Positions 44,045-52,108 of a stretch of 64,000 bases of DNA are shown one piece after another. Source of the DNA: Azophilus sp965247035 (lineage in GTDB: Bacteria > Pseudomonadota > Gammaproteobacteria > Pseudomonadales > Azotimanducaceae); assembly GCA_965247035.1 (NCBI GenBank), contig CBDFGJ010000003.1, forward strand, positions 372,001 to 436,000, written 5' to 3'. The notes under the pieces were generated by a model, which had not been told where the DNA came from, searched no databases, and was given only the letters and a program-made list of their open reading frames with translations. The position numbers were made by a program, and so were the translations under genes. How positions within the stretch are numbered: position 1 is the stretch's first letter; each line of letters opens with the position of its first letter.

Positions 44045-45379
44045 CTACAAGCTCAAGCGCCTTGGGTCGCCTAGCAATTCGGCGAGGTAGGCGATAAAGC
44101 GACCTGCTTCGGCGCCGTTGATGGCGCGATGGTCATAGCTGAGGGACAGAGGCAGCATTTTCCTGGGTTGGAAGGCGGCGCCATCCCATATGGGTTTGGT
44201 GGTTAGCCTGCCGATGCCCAGAATGGCGACTTCCGGGGCGTTGATGATGGGCGTGAAGCCGGTGCCGCCGATCGCGCCCAAGCTCGACAGGCTGAAGGTG
44301 CCGCCTTGCATGTCCCCCATAGCCAGCTTTTGGTTGCGCGCCTGATCGGCCAATTGGGACACTTCCGCCGCCAGTGCCCGGATGCCTTTCCCGTCGGCGT
44401 TCTTGATGACCGGCACCACCAGCCCCTGTTTTGTGTCCACGGCGATGCCGATGTTGTAGTAATGCTTCAGCACGAAATTGGCGGCTTCGCCGTCCAAGGA
44501 GGCATTGAAGGTGGGAAAAGCCTTCAACGCTTGGCAGCAAGCCTTGATTAGGAAGGGCAGCGGCGACAGAGGCAGTTTCCGGTTTGCCGCCTCGGCCTTG
44601 AGGGAGGCGCGGAAGCTTTCAAGGGCATCGACGTCCACATCGTCGTGTTGAGTGACGTGGGGCAGATTCAACCAACTTCTATGCAAGTTTTGCGCCCCAG
44701 CGGCGCGAATTCGGGACAGGGGCATCAACTCCACTCGGCCGAACTTTGTGAAATCAATGGCTGGAAGACCAAGCAGGCCGCCGCCGGTGGAAGTGAGCCG
44801 CTCCTTGACGTAGCACTTCACGTCATCCTTGATGATGCGCCCGCGCGCGCCTGTGGCCGCAACCTTGGCAAGCTGTACGCCGAGCTCCCGGGCTAGGCGT
44901 CTGGTGGCCGGGCCGGCATAGACGCGCCCGGCGGGGCTTTTGGCTTCGCTTGTGCTGGATGCGTGGTGTTGGGCGGCTGGAGCCGCCTCGGTTGGCGCCT
45001 GCTTCCGCTCGGCAGCTTTGCCAATGGGCGGCCCGTCTGGCGTTGGCGCGGCGGCACCAGAGGGACGGGAAGCCGGCTTGGCCGGGGCCTTGCCAAGTTC
45101 ATCTTGGGCATCCACCGCTGCTGGTTGGTCTTTGGATTCGGCTGCCTCAGTTGGCTTAATGCACGCGATGGACTGCCCTTCGGCCACGGGGTCGTCTATG
45201 GCGACCAACAGCTCCTGCACCACGCCCGTGACACCGGCGGGCACTTCCATGGAAGCCTTGTCGGACTCAATGACGATTAGCACATCCTCCGCATCCACGG
45301 TGTCGCCTGGGGCTGCGCACAGTTCGATCACGTACACTTCATCAACATCGCCGATGTTTGGAATGCGGATTTCCTGCAT
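44045..45379 (-). CDS. aceF: Pyruvate dehydrogenase E2, dihydrolipoamide acetyltransferase
   Basis: Transfers the acetyl group from E1 to CoA. The 444-residue protein has one lipoyl domain with the lipoylated lysine in IESDKASMEVP (residue ~42), a long Pro/Ala/Ser linker, the E3-binding domain (YAGPATRRLARELGVQLAKV) and the catalytic domain with LSYDHRAINGAEAGRF containing the HxxxD-type histidine. Enterobacterial AceF has three lipoyl domains, so this is the short form. It is 13 bases downstream of aceE. No E3 (lpd) gene follows. Confidence 0.96.
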   Translation of the reverse strand: MQEIRIPNIGDVDEVYVIELCAAPGDTVDAEDVLIVIESDKASMEVPAGVTGVVQELLVAIDDPVAEGQSIACIKPTEAAESKDQPAAVDAQDELGKAPAKPASRPSGAAAPTPDGPPIGKAAERKQAPTEAAPAAQHHASSTSEAKSPAGRVYAGPATRRLARELGVQLAKVAATGARGRIIKDDVKCYVKERLTSTGGGLLGLPAIDFTKFGRVELMPLSRIRAAGAQNLHRSWLNLPHVTQHDDVDVDALESFRASLKAEAANRKLPLSPLPFLIKACCQALKAFPTFNASLDGEAANFVLKHYYNIGIAVDTKQGLVVPVIKNADGKGIRALAAEVSQLADQARNQKLAMGDMQGGTFSLSSLGAIGGTGFTPIINAPEVAILGIGRLTTKPIWDGAAFQPRKMLPLSLSYDHRAINGAEAGRFIAYLAELLGDPRRLSL

Positions 45380-45392
45380 GGTGCCGGTGTTC

Positions 45393-48056
45393 CTAGGTCA
45401 AGCGTGGGTTGGGCTTACAAGGGTCAATGCCGAAGGCGTCCCGGGCTTGGCGTACGCGATCAAAGGGAATTTGCTGCGTGTTGGCTAGGGATGACAGGGC
45501 GGTCAAGGCGACGAAGCGGCGGTCCACCTCAAAGAACTGCCGCAGTTCGGGTCGGGTGTCGCTGCGCCCGAAGCCATCGGTGCCGAGAACGGAATAGGGT
45601 GCGGACAAGCCACCGCGAATCTGCTCCGCCAAGGACTTCAGGTAGTCGCTGGCGGCGATGATCGGCGCATCACCGTCAAACAGCTCGGACGCATAGCTGC
45701 GCCTCGGCGGTTCCTCCGGGTGCAGCAGGTTCCAACGCTCAGTGTCCCGCAGTTCCCGCGCCAGTTCGTTGTAGCTGGTGACGCTGAAGATCTCCGCCGC
45801 CACGCCCCATTCCTGCAAAAGTTCGGCGGCGAACTCCACCTCCCGCAGAATGGCGCCGCTGCCGAGAAGCCGCACCAAAGGCTTTTTGCCGTTGGCTTCG
45901 CGCAGGCGGTAGGCGCCCTTGAGAATCCCCGCCTCCACGCCATTCGGCATGGGCGGCTGCGGGTAGTTTTCATTCATCAAGGTGATGTAGTAGAAAACAT
46001 GCTCGCGCTCGGCGAACATGCGCTTAAGCCCAGCCTGAATGATCACCGCCAGCTCGTAGGCGTAACAAGGGTCGTAGGAAATGCAATTGGGAATGGTGGA
46101 CGCCAGCAGATGGCTGTGGCCATCCTGATGTTGCAGGCCCTCGCCGTTGAGGGTGGTGCGTCCGGCGGTAGCGCCAAGAAGGAAGCCCCGCGCCTGCATG
46201 TCACCGGCCGCCCAAGCCAGGTCGCCGATGCGCTGAAAGCCAAACATGGAATAGAAGATGTAAAACGGGATCAAGGTGAACTGATGGGTGCTATAGGAGG
46301 TTGCGGCAGCCAGCCAAGCGGCGAAGGCGCCGGCCTCGTTGATGCCTTCCTCAAGCACTTGACCGTCCTTCTTTTCCTTGTAGGCGGCGATCTCGCCAGC
46401 GTCCTCCGGCTCATAGAGTTGGCCCTTGGAGGAGTAGATGCCGAGTTGGCGGAACATGCCCTCCATGCCGAAAGTGCGCGCCTCGTCCGGCACGATGGGC
46501 ACGATGCGCGAGCCGATCTGCTTGTCCCGCACCAAGCTGTTCAGAATGCGAACGAACTGCATGGTGGTGGAATTGGCGCGCTTGCCGGTTCCCTTCAGCT
46601 GGGCGCTGAAGCGGTCAAGCCTTGGAACGGCCAGGGTTTCCAGCGCTTCTCCCCGCCTTGGCATGAAGCCGCCAAGGCTCTTGCGCCGTGCTTTCAAATA
46701 GATGGTCTCCGGGGCGTCCTCCTTGGGGCGGTAGTAGGGAACCTGTTCAAGCTCGGAATCAGTTAGGGGGATGTCAAAGCGGTCGCGGAAGTGCTTGAGT
46801 CCTTCAAGATCAAGCTTCTTGACCTGGTGCGTGTCGTTTTCCGACTCCCCGGCATCGCCCATGCCGTAACCCTTGATGGTCTTGGCCAGAATGACCGTTG
46901 GCTCGCCCTTGTGGTGGGCGGCGGCATGGTAGGCGGCATAGACCTTGAACGGGTCATGGCCGCCCCGGTTGAGGCGATAGATGTCCTCGTCGGTCAGGTT
47001 GTCCACCATCTTCAGCAGCGCTTGGTCACGGCCAAAGAAGCGCTCGCGCACGTAGGTGCCGCCCTTGGCCTTGAAGTTCTGGTATTCGCCGTCCACGGTC
47101 TCATCCATGCGCTGCTGCAGCAGGCCGAGTTCGTCCTTGGCGAAAAGGGGGTCCCATAGACGCCCCCAAACCACCTTGATGACGTTCCAACCGGCACCGC
47201 GAAAATGGCCCTCCAACTCTTGGATGATCTTGCCGTTGCCGCGCACCGGGCCATCAAGCCGTTGCAGGTTGCAGTTGACGACGAAGATCAGGTTGTCCAG
47301 CCGTTCGCGGCCGGCCAATGAGAGTGCGCCAAGGGATTCCGGCTCATCGCACTCGCCATCGCCGACGAAGACCCAGACCTTGCGGTTGCCCATGGAGACA
47401 AGGCCGCGGCTGTCCAAGTACTTCATGATGTGGGCTTGGTAGATGGCTTGCAGCGGCCCCAAACCCATGCTGACCGTGGGGAATTGCCAATAATCCGGCA
47501 TGAGCCAAGGGTGGGGATAGGAAGATAGGCCGGTGCCGTTCACCTCGCGTCGGAAGTTGTCCAACTGCGCTTCGCTCAAACGGCCTTCGAGAAATGATCG
47601 GGCGTAGATGCCGGGTGCGGCGTGGCCTTGAAAGTAGACCAAATCACCTTTGGGGTTGCCGTCTTGGTCGTCATCGCCGCCGCGAAAAAAATAGTTGAAG
47701 CCGACATCGTACAGAGTGGCTGATGAGGCGAAACTGGAGATGTGCCCGCCTAGGTTGCCGCCTCGATTGTTGGTGCGCACCACCATGGCCAGAGCGTTCC
47801 AGCGGATCAGGGAGCGGATGCGTCGCTCCATGAACAGATCCCCCGGCATGAAGGATTCCTGACTGGACGGGATGGTGTTTCGATAGGGCGTAGTGATGGT
47901 GTAGGGCAGCCTCGCACCGGTCTTGGTCATGCGGGCAGAGAGCCGCTCTAGCAGGAAGTTGGCCCGTTCCAGGCCGTCATTTTGCAGCACGAACTCCAAG
48001 GCTTCGAGCCACTCCAGGGTTTCGGTCGGGTCTATGTCATTCCTGCCGGAGGCCAT
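45393..48056 (-). CDS. aceE: Pyruvate dehydrogenase E1 component, homodimeric type
   Basis: Thiamine-dependent decarboxylation of pyruvate. With ATG 48056 the product is 887 residues, the typical AceE length, and begins with NDIDPTETLEWLEALEFVL as expected. The TPP site is WVFVGDGECDEPESLGAL, ending with the NCNLQRLDGPVRGN segment, and GHSHLLASTIPNCISYDP is also characteristic. Starts at 48116 (ATG) or 48122 (TTG) would add about 20 residues with no similarity. It is transcribed with aceF. Confidence 0.96.
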   Translation of the reverse strand: MASGRNDIDPTETLEWLEALEFVLQNDGLERANFLLERLSARMTKTGARLPYTITTPYRNTIPSSQESFMPGDLFMERRIRSLIRWNALAMVVRTNNRGGNLGGHISSFASSATLYDVGFNYFFRGGDDDQDGNPKGDLVYFQGHAAPGIYARSFLEGRLSEAQLDNFRREVNGTGLSSYPHPWLMPDYWQFPTVSMGLGPLQAIYQAHIMKYLDSRGLVSMGNRKVWVFVGDGECDEPESLGALSLAGRERLDNLIFVVNCNLQRLDGPVRGNGKIIQELEGHFRGAGWNVIKVVWGRLWDPLFAKDELGLLQQRMDETVDGEYQNFKAKGGTYVRERFFGRDQALLKMVDNLTDEDIYRLNRGGHDPFKVYAAYHAAAHHKGEPTVILAKTIKGYGMGDAGESENDTHQVKKLDLEGLKHFRDRFDIPLTDSELEQVPYYRPKEDAPETIYLKARRKSLGGFMPRRGEALETLAVPRLDRFSAQLKGTGKRANSTTMQFVRILNSLVRDKQIGSRIVPIVPDEARTFGMEGMFRQLGIYSSKGQLYEPEDAGEIAAYKEKKDGQVLEEGINEAGAFAAWLAAATSYSTHQFTLIPFYIFYSMFGFQRIGDLAWAAGDMQARGFLLGATAGRTTLNGEGLQHQDGHSHLLASTIPNCISYDPCYAYELAVIIQAGLKRMFAEREHVFYYITLMNENYPQPPMPNGVEAGILKGAYRLREANGKKPLVRLLGSGAILREVEFAAELLQEWGVAAEIFSVTSYNELARELRDTERWNLLHPEEPPRRSYASELFDGDAPIIAASDYLKSLAEQIRGGLSAPYSVLGTDGFGRSDTRPELRQFFEVDRRFVALTALSSLANTQQIPFDRVRQARDAFGIDPCKPNPRLT

Positions 48057-48156
48057 CGTGCTTGTTCCCGCTTGAGGAGGGTCTGATATGTTGCGCAAAA
48101 GTTGCTGGACCGCCATGTTCAAACGGAATTGTAGCCCATCCGTTGCGACGATTGCT

Positions 48157-48309
48157 TTACGTTTCCGGCCGTTGCGGCTGTAAATAGGCGGTGCATTGGT
48201 CGAACGCCATCACGATGTCCGAGCCCAACGCGGTTTGCACGCGCATCGATTCTTCGGGTCCCAGAACAACTTCACCGCCGTCAAACGGCGAGCAAAAGGT
48301 TACGCCGTC
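48157..48309 (-). pseudogene. tgt: Internal fragment of tRNA-guanine transglycosylase (tgt)
   Basis: About 50 codons read DGVTFCSPFDGGEVVLGPEE, then SMRVQTALGSDIVMAFDQCT. This is the diagnostic Tgt stretch carrying the active-site Asp region. A complete Tgt is near 370 residues, and neither end is present. It is fused in frame to the DUF5131 fragment, so it is a recombination scar rather than a gene. Confidence 0.75.
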
Positions 48310-48577
48310 TGCGCCCCACGCGCCCCACTGCTTGAAGAAAAAGCGCACTTTGGCGGAAGTGCATTGTTTTTTAATATTATCCACCCAAGCTGTTTTCATT
48401 GGACGGCGCCCCTGCCACTTTCGCCACCAACGATACCCCAATGAATGCCACCAAGCTTTACTTTACCTATGTCTTCCAATAATGGCTCAACGGATAAAAA
48501 ACGCACTTTCGCCTTTATTTTCCGTAATTCATCAATACGAGGAACACCGTGTTTCTTGTTTTCAACAGAACTGGACA
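48310..48577 (-). pseudogene. Fragment of a DUF5131 (phage Gp37/Gp68-like) gene, frameshifted
   Basis: The reverse strand encodes SVENKKHGVPRIDELRKIKA, VRFLSVEPLLEDIG and HWGIVGGESGRGA, then a one-base frameshift near 48405, then RPMKTAWVDNIKKQC and VRFFFKQWGAWG. This order matches the second half of DUF5131 proteins, which are radical SAM-like. The 5' part is cut off by the transposase fragment and the 3' part runs into the tgt fragment. Confidence 0.7.
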
Positions 48578-48847
48578 TCCGTTTGAACGGATGCTGCAAG
48601 AACTGGGTATCCGGCATCGCTACACGCGTCCCTATCGGCCCCAGACCAATGGCAAGGTGGAGCGCTTCTGGCGAACGCTGAATGAAGACCTAATTGATGG
48701 CACGATCTTTGAAAGTTTGGATGCATTCAAGCAGGAACTGGAGCTCTATATGATCTACTACAACGAGCATCGTCCGCACTAGGGAATCGGTGCTAAAACT
48801 CCGAAGGAGAAGAGGCAAATCTGTCAGTGAAATGCTGAGCACATACA
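48570..48847 (+). mobile_element. Truncated IS (DDE transposase, IS481/IS3-like), C-terminal end and right terminal repeat
   Basis: The forward strand encodes TGHPFERMLQELGIRHRYTR, PYRPQTNGKVERFWRTLNED and YYNEHRPH, the C-terminal part of an rve-type DDE transposase with the catalytic Glu (VERFW). A TAG at 48780-48782 replaces what is probably a Gln codon, and GIGAKTPKEKRQICQ follows in frame. The end ctgagcacataca (48835-48847) is the terminal repeat shared with the element at 56142-56633. The 5' part is missing. Confidence 0.8.
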
Positions 48848-49007
48848 GGAATGACGAACTTTAGGGGCAAATGACCGGGTTTAGAGGGGCGGAATAACGC
48901 CGGAGGTGGGAGAGGGCAGAATAACGGAGGCGAGCAGGGCCCTCCCCATATGGTAAGCTAGGGGGCGCAAAAGGAAACGCTTAATCAGAACTCGCCACGG
49001 AGGAACC
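48848..49007. promoter_or_regulatory. Leader of the catabolic genes with a direct repeat
   Basis: The words gaataacgccggagg and gaataacggagg recur about 24 bases apart near 48890-48930. A strong GGAGG lies just before the ATG at 49008. The function of the repeat is unknown; it could reflect copied IS-flanking sequence or a regulator site. Confidence 0.3.
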
Positions 49008-49799
49008 ATGCCCGCCCAAAACACCATCACTGAACTCATCCAATGCTTGGCTTCTGGGGCTATCAGAGTAGTTGACCTGACCCGCACCCTGGAAGCTGAC
49101 ACGCCCATTTTACAACTGCCCGAAGCGATGGGCTGGGGCAAGTCCCTGCCATTTACTCTGGAAGAAATCTCCCGCTATGACGACCGGGGCCCCGCCTGGT
49201 ACTGGAACAATCTGAGTTGCGGCGAACACACTGGCACTCATTTTGACGCCCCCATCCACTGGGTGACGGGGCAAGATCACGAGCATCACGCTACGGATAG
49301 CCTGCCGATTGAGAAGTTTGTCGCGCCCGCATTTGTGATTGATGCCGTTGCCGAAACCGCAGGGGATCCTGACTTCCTCCTGAGGGTGGATTTCATCAAG
49401 GCGTGGGAGGAACGGCACGGCAAGATCACTCCCGGTGCTTGGGTTTTGTATCGTACTGACTGGTCGAAAAAAACCAGCAATGAAGATTATTTGAATATGG
49501 GCGAGGATGGCGGACACACCCCGGGCTGGGAGCCAGCAACAGTGAAGTTTTTGAGCGAGGAACGCGATGTAATAGGGGTCGGTGTTGAGACGGTGGGCAC
49601 AGATGCCGGTATAGGTCCAACTCAGGAGCCTATGTTCCCCTGCCACAATTTGATGCACGGCGCGAACCGATGCGGCCTGGCAAGCCTGTGTAATTTGGAT
49701 CAACTGCCGCCCACCGGTGCTTTGCTCATTGCCGCGCCCTTAAAAATCAAAAATGGTTCTGGCAGCCCGCTAAGGGTGCTGGCACTAGTACAGCAATAG
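49008..49799 (+). CDS. Cyclase-family metal hydrolase, isatin hydrolase or formamidase-like
   Basis: A 263-residue member of the cyclase/kynurenine formamidase superfamily. The metal site HTGTHFDAPIH is complete at residues 74-84 (pattern HxGTHxDxPxH). Further conserved-looking parts are PGAWVLYRTDWSKK and VGVETVGTDAG. The superfamily includes kynurenine formamidase and Mn-dependent isatin hydrolase, and I cannot separate these by motif alone. No kynureninase is nearby, whereas a 2-oxoacid oxidoreductase and a 2-aminobenzoyl-CoA type enzyme are, which favours isatin. It starts with a strong GGAGG and is 19 bases before iorA. Confidence 0.82.
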   Translation: MPAQNTITELIQCLASGAIRVVDLTRTLEADTPILQLPEAMGWGKSLPFTLEEISRYDDRGPAWYWNNLSCGEHTGTHFDAPIHWVTGQDHEHHATDSLPIEKFVAPAFVIDAVAETAGDPDFLLRVDFIKAWEERHGKITPGAWVLYRTDWSKKTSNEDYLNMGEDGGHTPGWEPATVKFLSEERDVIGVGVETVGTDAGIGPTQEPMFPCHNLMHGANRCGLASLCNLDQLPPTGALLIAAPLKIKNGSGSPLRVLALVQQ

Positions 49800-49818
49800 C
49801 GGAGGGGGCAGACGGAGC

Positions 49819-52047
49819 ATGGCTGAGCGTTCATTCAAAAAAGAAGTAGCAGCCTTACGGTGTGGTGCCGGCGAAGCACTACATTGCGAGGGCATCCTAG
49901 GCGTGACCAAAGCACTTTTACAATCCGGTGTTGCCTATGTTGGCGGCTATCAAGGTGCGCCGATTTCTCACCTGATGGATGTGCTGGGCGATGCGCAGGA
50001 TATTTTGGAAGAGCTGGATGTGCATTTTGAATCCAGTGGTAGCGAGGCAACGGCTGCTGCTATGTTGGCGGCGTCCGTGAATTATCCACTGCGTGGTGCC
50101 GTGACCTGGAAGTCCACCGCCGGCACCAATGTGGCTTCCGATGCACTGGCTAATTTGGCTTCCAGTGGCGTTACTGGTGGCGCCCTGATTATCCTCGGTG
50201 AAGACTATGGTGAAGGCTCCAGCATTATGCAGGAACGGTCTCACGCCTATGCAATGAAGTCCCAGATTTGGTTACTGGATCCGCGTCCCAATCTGCCCAT
50301 GATTACTGACCTGGTGGAAGCGGGCTTTGATTTGTCCGAGGCAAGTAACACGCCGGTGATGATAGAGTTGCGCATTCGCGCCTGTCATCTGCACGGCAGT
50401 TTTGTGGCAAAAGATAACCAGCGCCCGAAGATGACCGTCAAGCAAGCCAAAGCCATCCCGAACCGAGACCCCAGTCGTATCGTCTTGCCGCCGTCCAACT
50501 TTCTCCACGAGAAGGAAAAATATGAATTTCGGTTACCCGCCGCTATCCGGTTCATCAAGGATAGGCAACTCAATGAATTCTTTGCTACCGGCTCTAATAA
50601 AACTGCTAATAAAACTGATGACGAGGGCAATAATGATAGTAATAACGAGAGCAATAACGAGAGCAATAACGAAATTGGTCTAATTCTCCAGGGCGGCCTC
50701 TACAACATCCTTATCCGTGCACTCAATATCCTGGGTCTGGCGGACAGCTTCGGCAACTGTCGCCTGCCTATGTATGTGATGAATGTGACCTATCCATACA
50801 TTGATGATGAAATTCTGCGCTTCTGTACGGGCAAACAAGCCGTGCTGATAATAGAAGAGGGGCAGCCTGCATATATTGAGCAGGCAATCAGCCATATTTT
50901 GCGCCGTGCCGACTTGCCGGCTAGAGTCTATGGTAAGGATATCTTCCCTGGCTATGGTGAGTATGAGGGGGATGTCATCAAGGCCGGGGTGGAGAAGTTT
51001 ATGGCGGCGATGGGGGATGCAGCGGTGAATATCTATGAACCCAGCGCTTACACAAACCCAGACGCAATTTCTGACACCATCCCGGTCACCCTCTTAGAAG
51101 GGGAAATTCCACCACGCCCGCCGGGCTTTTGTGTTGGCTGTCCGGAAAGACCCATTTTCAGCGCAGTAAAGCAAGTGCAACAAGCCATCGGCGACCTGCA
51201 TATAAGTTGCGATATTGGTTGCCATCTGTTTTCCATATTGCCGCCCTTTGACCTAGGCAACACCACTATGGGATATGGTCTGGGTGCAGCGGGCGGCTCG
51301 GCATTTAATGTGGCCTCCGAGCATCGCAATATCAGCGTTATGGGAGATGGCGGTTTTTGGCACAACGGTTTGACGAGCAGTATCAGCAACGCCGTCTTCA
51401 ATCAAAGCGATGATGTGGTGATGATAGTGGACAATAGTTATTCAGCGGCAACCGGCGGGCAGGACATTATGTCTTCCCGGGTGCATCTTGATAATCGCTC
51501 TACCAAAAATACCATTGAAAAAGCGGTCAAAGGCGTGGGAGTGAGCTGGGTGCGGCAGGTGGATACCTATGATGTCGCGACGATGAAAAAGACCCTGCAC
51601 GAAGCAATGACCAGCCCCGAGTCGGGACCCAAGGTCATCATCGCTCAGAATGAATGTATGCTAAACAAACAACGCCGTGAAAAGCCGCTAATGCGTGCCA
51701 AAATAAAATCCGGAAAACGCTTGGTGCGGGAGCGATTCTTTGTAGATGCAGATACCTGCACGGGCGATCATGCTTGTATCCGCCTCTCTGGCTGTCCGTC
51801 CCTGACACTGAAGAAAAATCCCAATCCCTTGAAATCTGACCCGGTAGCCTGGGTGGACAATGATTGCGTGGGTTGTGGGCTCTGTGGTGAAAACGCCCAC
51901 ACGGCGGTTCTCTGTCCGTCCTTTGCGAAGACCAACATTATTATCAATCCCAACCGATGGGATCGTTTTATCGGAGGCCTACGGCAAGCGGTGATTGGCT
52001 TTTTGCAAAACCGTCTTGACCGTCGGCAGGCAAAGTACGCTCTGTGA
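49819..52047 (+). CDS. Indolepyruvate ferredoxin oxidoreductase alpha-type subunit (IorA-like)
   Basis: A 742-residue thiamine-dependent 2-oxoacid oxidoreductase. Order: pyrimidine-binding domain with AYVGGYQGAPISHLMDVLGD, a domain II-like middle part, the PP-binding domain with GDGGFWHNGLTSSI near residue 509 and VDNSYSAATGGQD, and a C-terminal ferredoxin-like part with Cys clusters CTGDHACIRLSGC and DCVGCGLCGENAH. An Asn/Ser/Glu-rich insert (residues ~256-286) has no counterpart in relatives known to me. Family enzymes convert an aryl-2-oxoacid plus CoA into the acyl-CoA, CO2 and reduced ferredoxin. Confidence 0.87.
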   Translation: MAERSFKKEVAALRCGAGEALHCEGILGVTKALLQSGVAYVGGYQGAPISHLMDVLGDAQDILEELDVHFESSGSEATAAAMLAASVNYPLRGAVTWKSTAGTNVASDALANLASSGVTGGALIILGEDYGEGSSIMQERSHAYAMKSQIWLLDPRPNLPMITDLVEAGFDLSEASNTPVMIELRIRACHLHGSFVAKDNQRPKMTVKQAKAIPNRDPSRIVLPPSNFLHEKEKYEFRLPAAIRFIKDRQLNEFFATGSNKTANKTDDEGNNDSNNESNNESNNEIGLILQGGLYNILIRALNILGLADSFGNCRLPMYVMNVTYPYIDDEILRFCTGKQAVLIIEEGQPAYIEQAISHILRRADLPARVYGKDIFPGYGEYEGDVIKAGVEKFMAAMGDAAVNIYEPSAYTNPDAISDTIPVTLLEGEIPPRPPGFCVGCPERPIFSAVKQVQQAIGDLHISCDIGCHLFSILPPFDLGNTTMGYGLGAAGGSAFNVASEHRNISVMGDGGFWHNGLTSSISNAVFNQSDDVVMIVDNSYSAATGGQDIMSSRVHLDNRSTKNTIEKAVKGVGVSWVRQVDTYDVATMKKTLHEAMTSPESGPKVIIAQNECMLNKQRREKPLMRAKIKSGKRLVRERFFVDADTCTGDHACIRLSGCPSLTLKKNPNPLKSDPVAWVDNDCVGCGLCGENAHTAVLCPSFAKTNIIINPNRWDRFIGGLRQAVIGFLQNRLDRRQAKYAL
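50592..50672 (+). repeat. 12-bp tandem repeats inside iorA
   Basis: Two short arrays lie in frame: taataaaactgc-type units near 50594-50618 (reading NKTANKT) and aacgagagcaat units near 50643-50671 (reading NESNNESNNE). Twelve bases equal four codons, so copy-number changes would keep the reading frame. They lie in a predicted surface linker between domains. Confidence 0.65.
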
Positions 52048-52073
52048 ATGATGGCAGGAATAGTCGCCAAGAC

Positions 52074-52085
52074 CTCAGTACTGAG
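52074..52085. promoter_or_regulatory. Perfect 12-bp palindrome between iorA and iorB
   Basis: CTCAGTACTGAG reads the same on both strands. It lies in the 61-base gap between the iorA stop and the iorB start. It may be an operator, a processing site or chance; at 12 bases a chance hit is possible. Confidence 0.3.
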
Positions 52086-52108
52086 TAGCCATTTCTGTTT
52101 GAAGCAAG

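Noticed and set aside
43827..44090. A forward frame containing GRWVYNKTLA, reminiscent of IS605 OrfB
   Set aside because: Only about ten residues look like the transposase motif; the rest has no similarity and the frame runs into aceF antisense.
48191..48586. A forward frame across the tgt/DUF5131 scar
   Set aside because: The reverse strand carries the recognisable protein fragments; the forward frame is meaningless.
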